From NCBI GenBank assembly GCA_030674185.1, contig CM060312.1, forward strand, positions 33,756,313-33,820,312: a stretch of DNA of 64,000 bases. The letters are read 5' to 3'. The stretch comes from Monoplex corrugatus (lineage: Eukaryota; Mollusca; Gastropoda; Littorinimorpha; Ranellidae). The notes beneath the pieces are model-generated. The model was not told the DNA's origin, searched no databases, and was given only the letters and a program-made list of their open reading frames with translations. Positions 63,816 to 64,000 of the stretch are shown piece after piece (within the stretch, counting starts at the first letter, position 1; every line of letters begins with the position of its first letter). A program made the position numbers and the translations under genes.

Positions 63816-64000
63816 CTGAAGAATAGGTTGGATGTAACGGTATCCCACTGATATGACGACAAAAGTGGTGATACCCTCTCTGCTTTGTGGCAAGATGCAT
63901 TGCCATGTAGGTGGTTGTATCAATGAATGTTTTACTTTTCTCTCGGATTGATACAGGTCTTAGTGTTTACATCAGAAACATCCTGTAGGTGTGTTGAGTA
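63816..64000. other. Window edge, presumed intron of the upstream gene
   Basis: Nothing was recognised. Confidence 0.4.

Overview
This is a eukaryotic, intron-rich and repeat-dense genomic window. Long (CA/TG)n microsatellites, degenerate non-LTR retrotransposons, tRNA-derived SINE-like repeats with pol III-type boxes and many private minisatellites suggest an invertebrate, most likely a mollusc such as a marine gastropod. That assignment is inference from repeat style and protein similarity recalled from memory; no single marker proves the taxon. There is no sign of an operon, a CRISPR array, a tRNA or an rRNA gene.

Two protein-coding genes can be reconstructed completely or nearly so, in convergent orientation. 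UXT, a prefoldin-like small alpha-helical protein, lies on the plus strand in five coding exons (3711-14647) and encodes 151 residues, with all four junctions in phase. ALDH5A1, mitochondrial succinate-semialdehyde dehydrogenase, lies on the minus strand in eleven coding exons (45764 down to 21240). They join in frame to 515 residues and keep the catalytic Asn, Glu and Cys and the second, redox-switch Cys. The extreme N-terminus of ALDH5A1 needs a further upstream exon, because the first recognisable exon starts at an acceptor site and not at an ATG. At the far right edge a short minus-strand segment (63722-63815) looks like the terminal exon of an unidentified upstream neighbour.

The rest is accessory DNA. 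0-3.4 kb holds RTE-like retrotransposon 3' pieces and a CA array. 3.5-15 kb is UXT with repeat-filled introns, including a Penelope-type remnant and DIRS-like reverse transcriptase debris. 15-20.5 kb is the intergenic gap: a possible piggyBac remnant, a minisatellite, a 0.93 kb DNA transposon with long terminal inverted repeats, and a LINE 3' end. 20.5-45.8 kb is ALDH5A1, whose introns carry an RNase H-bearing LINE, a pogo-like deletion derivative with a 39-codon transposase stub, a perfect 32-bp hairpin, several minisatellites and two unlike 33-bp arrays, one split by a LINE insertion. 45.8-63.5 kb has no recognisable coding exon and holds (TG)n tracts, tandem arrays, SINE-like copies, a duplicated GA-rich block and one strong G-quadruplex motif. 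It may be a long first intron of ALDH5A1.

The two genes do not obviously cooperate: one is a transcription/chaperone cofactor, the other a GABA-catabolic enzyme. The most interesting material is structural: LINE 3' tails that seed CA microsatellites, nested TTAA-flanked inverted-repeat elements, a self-terminating transposase stub, repeats abutting splice sites, and the hairpin.
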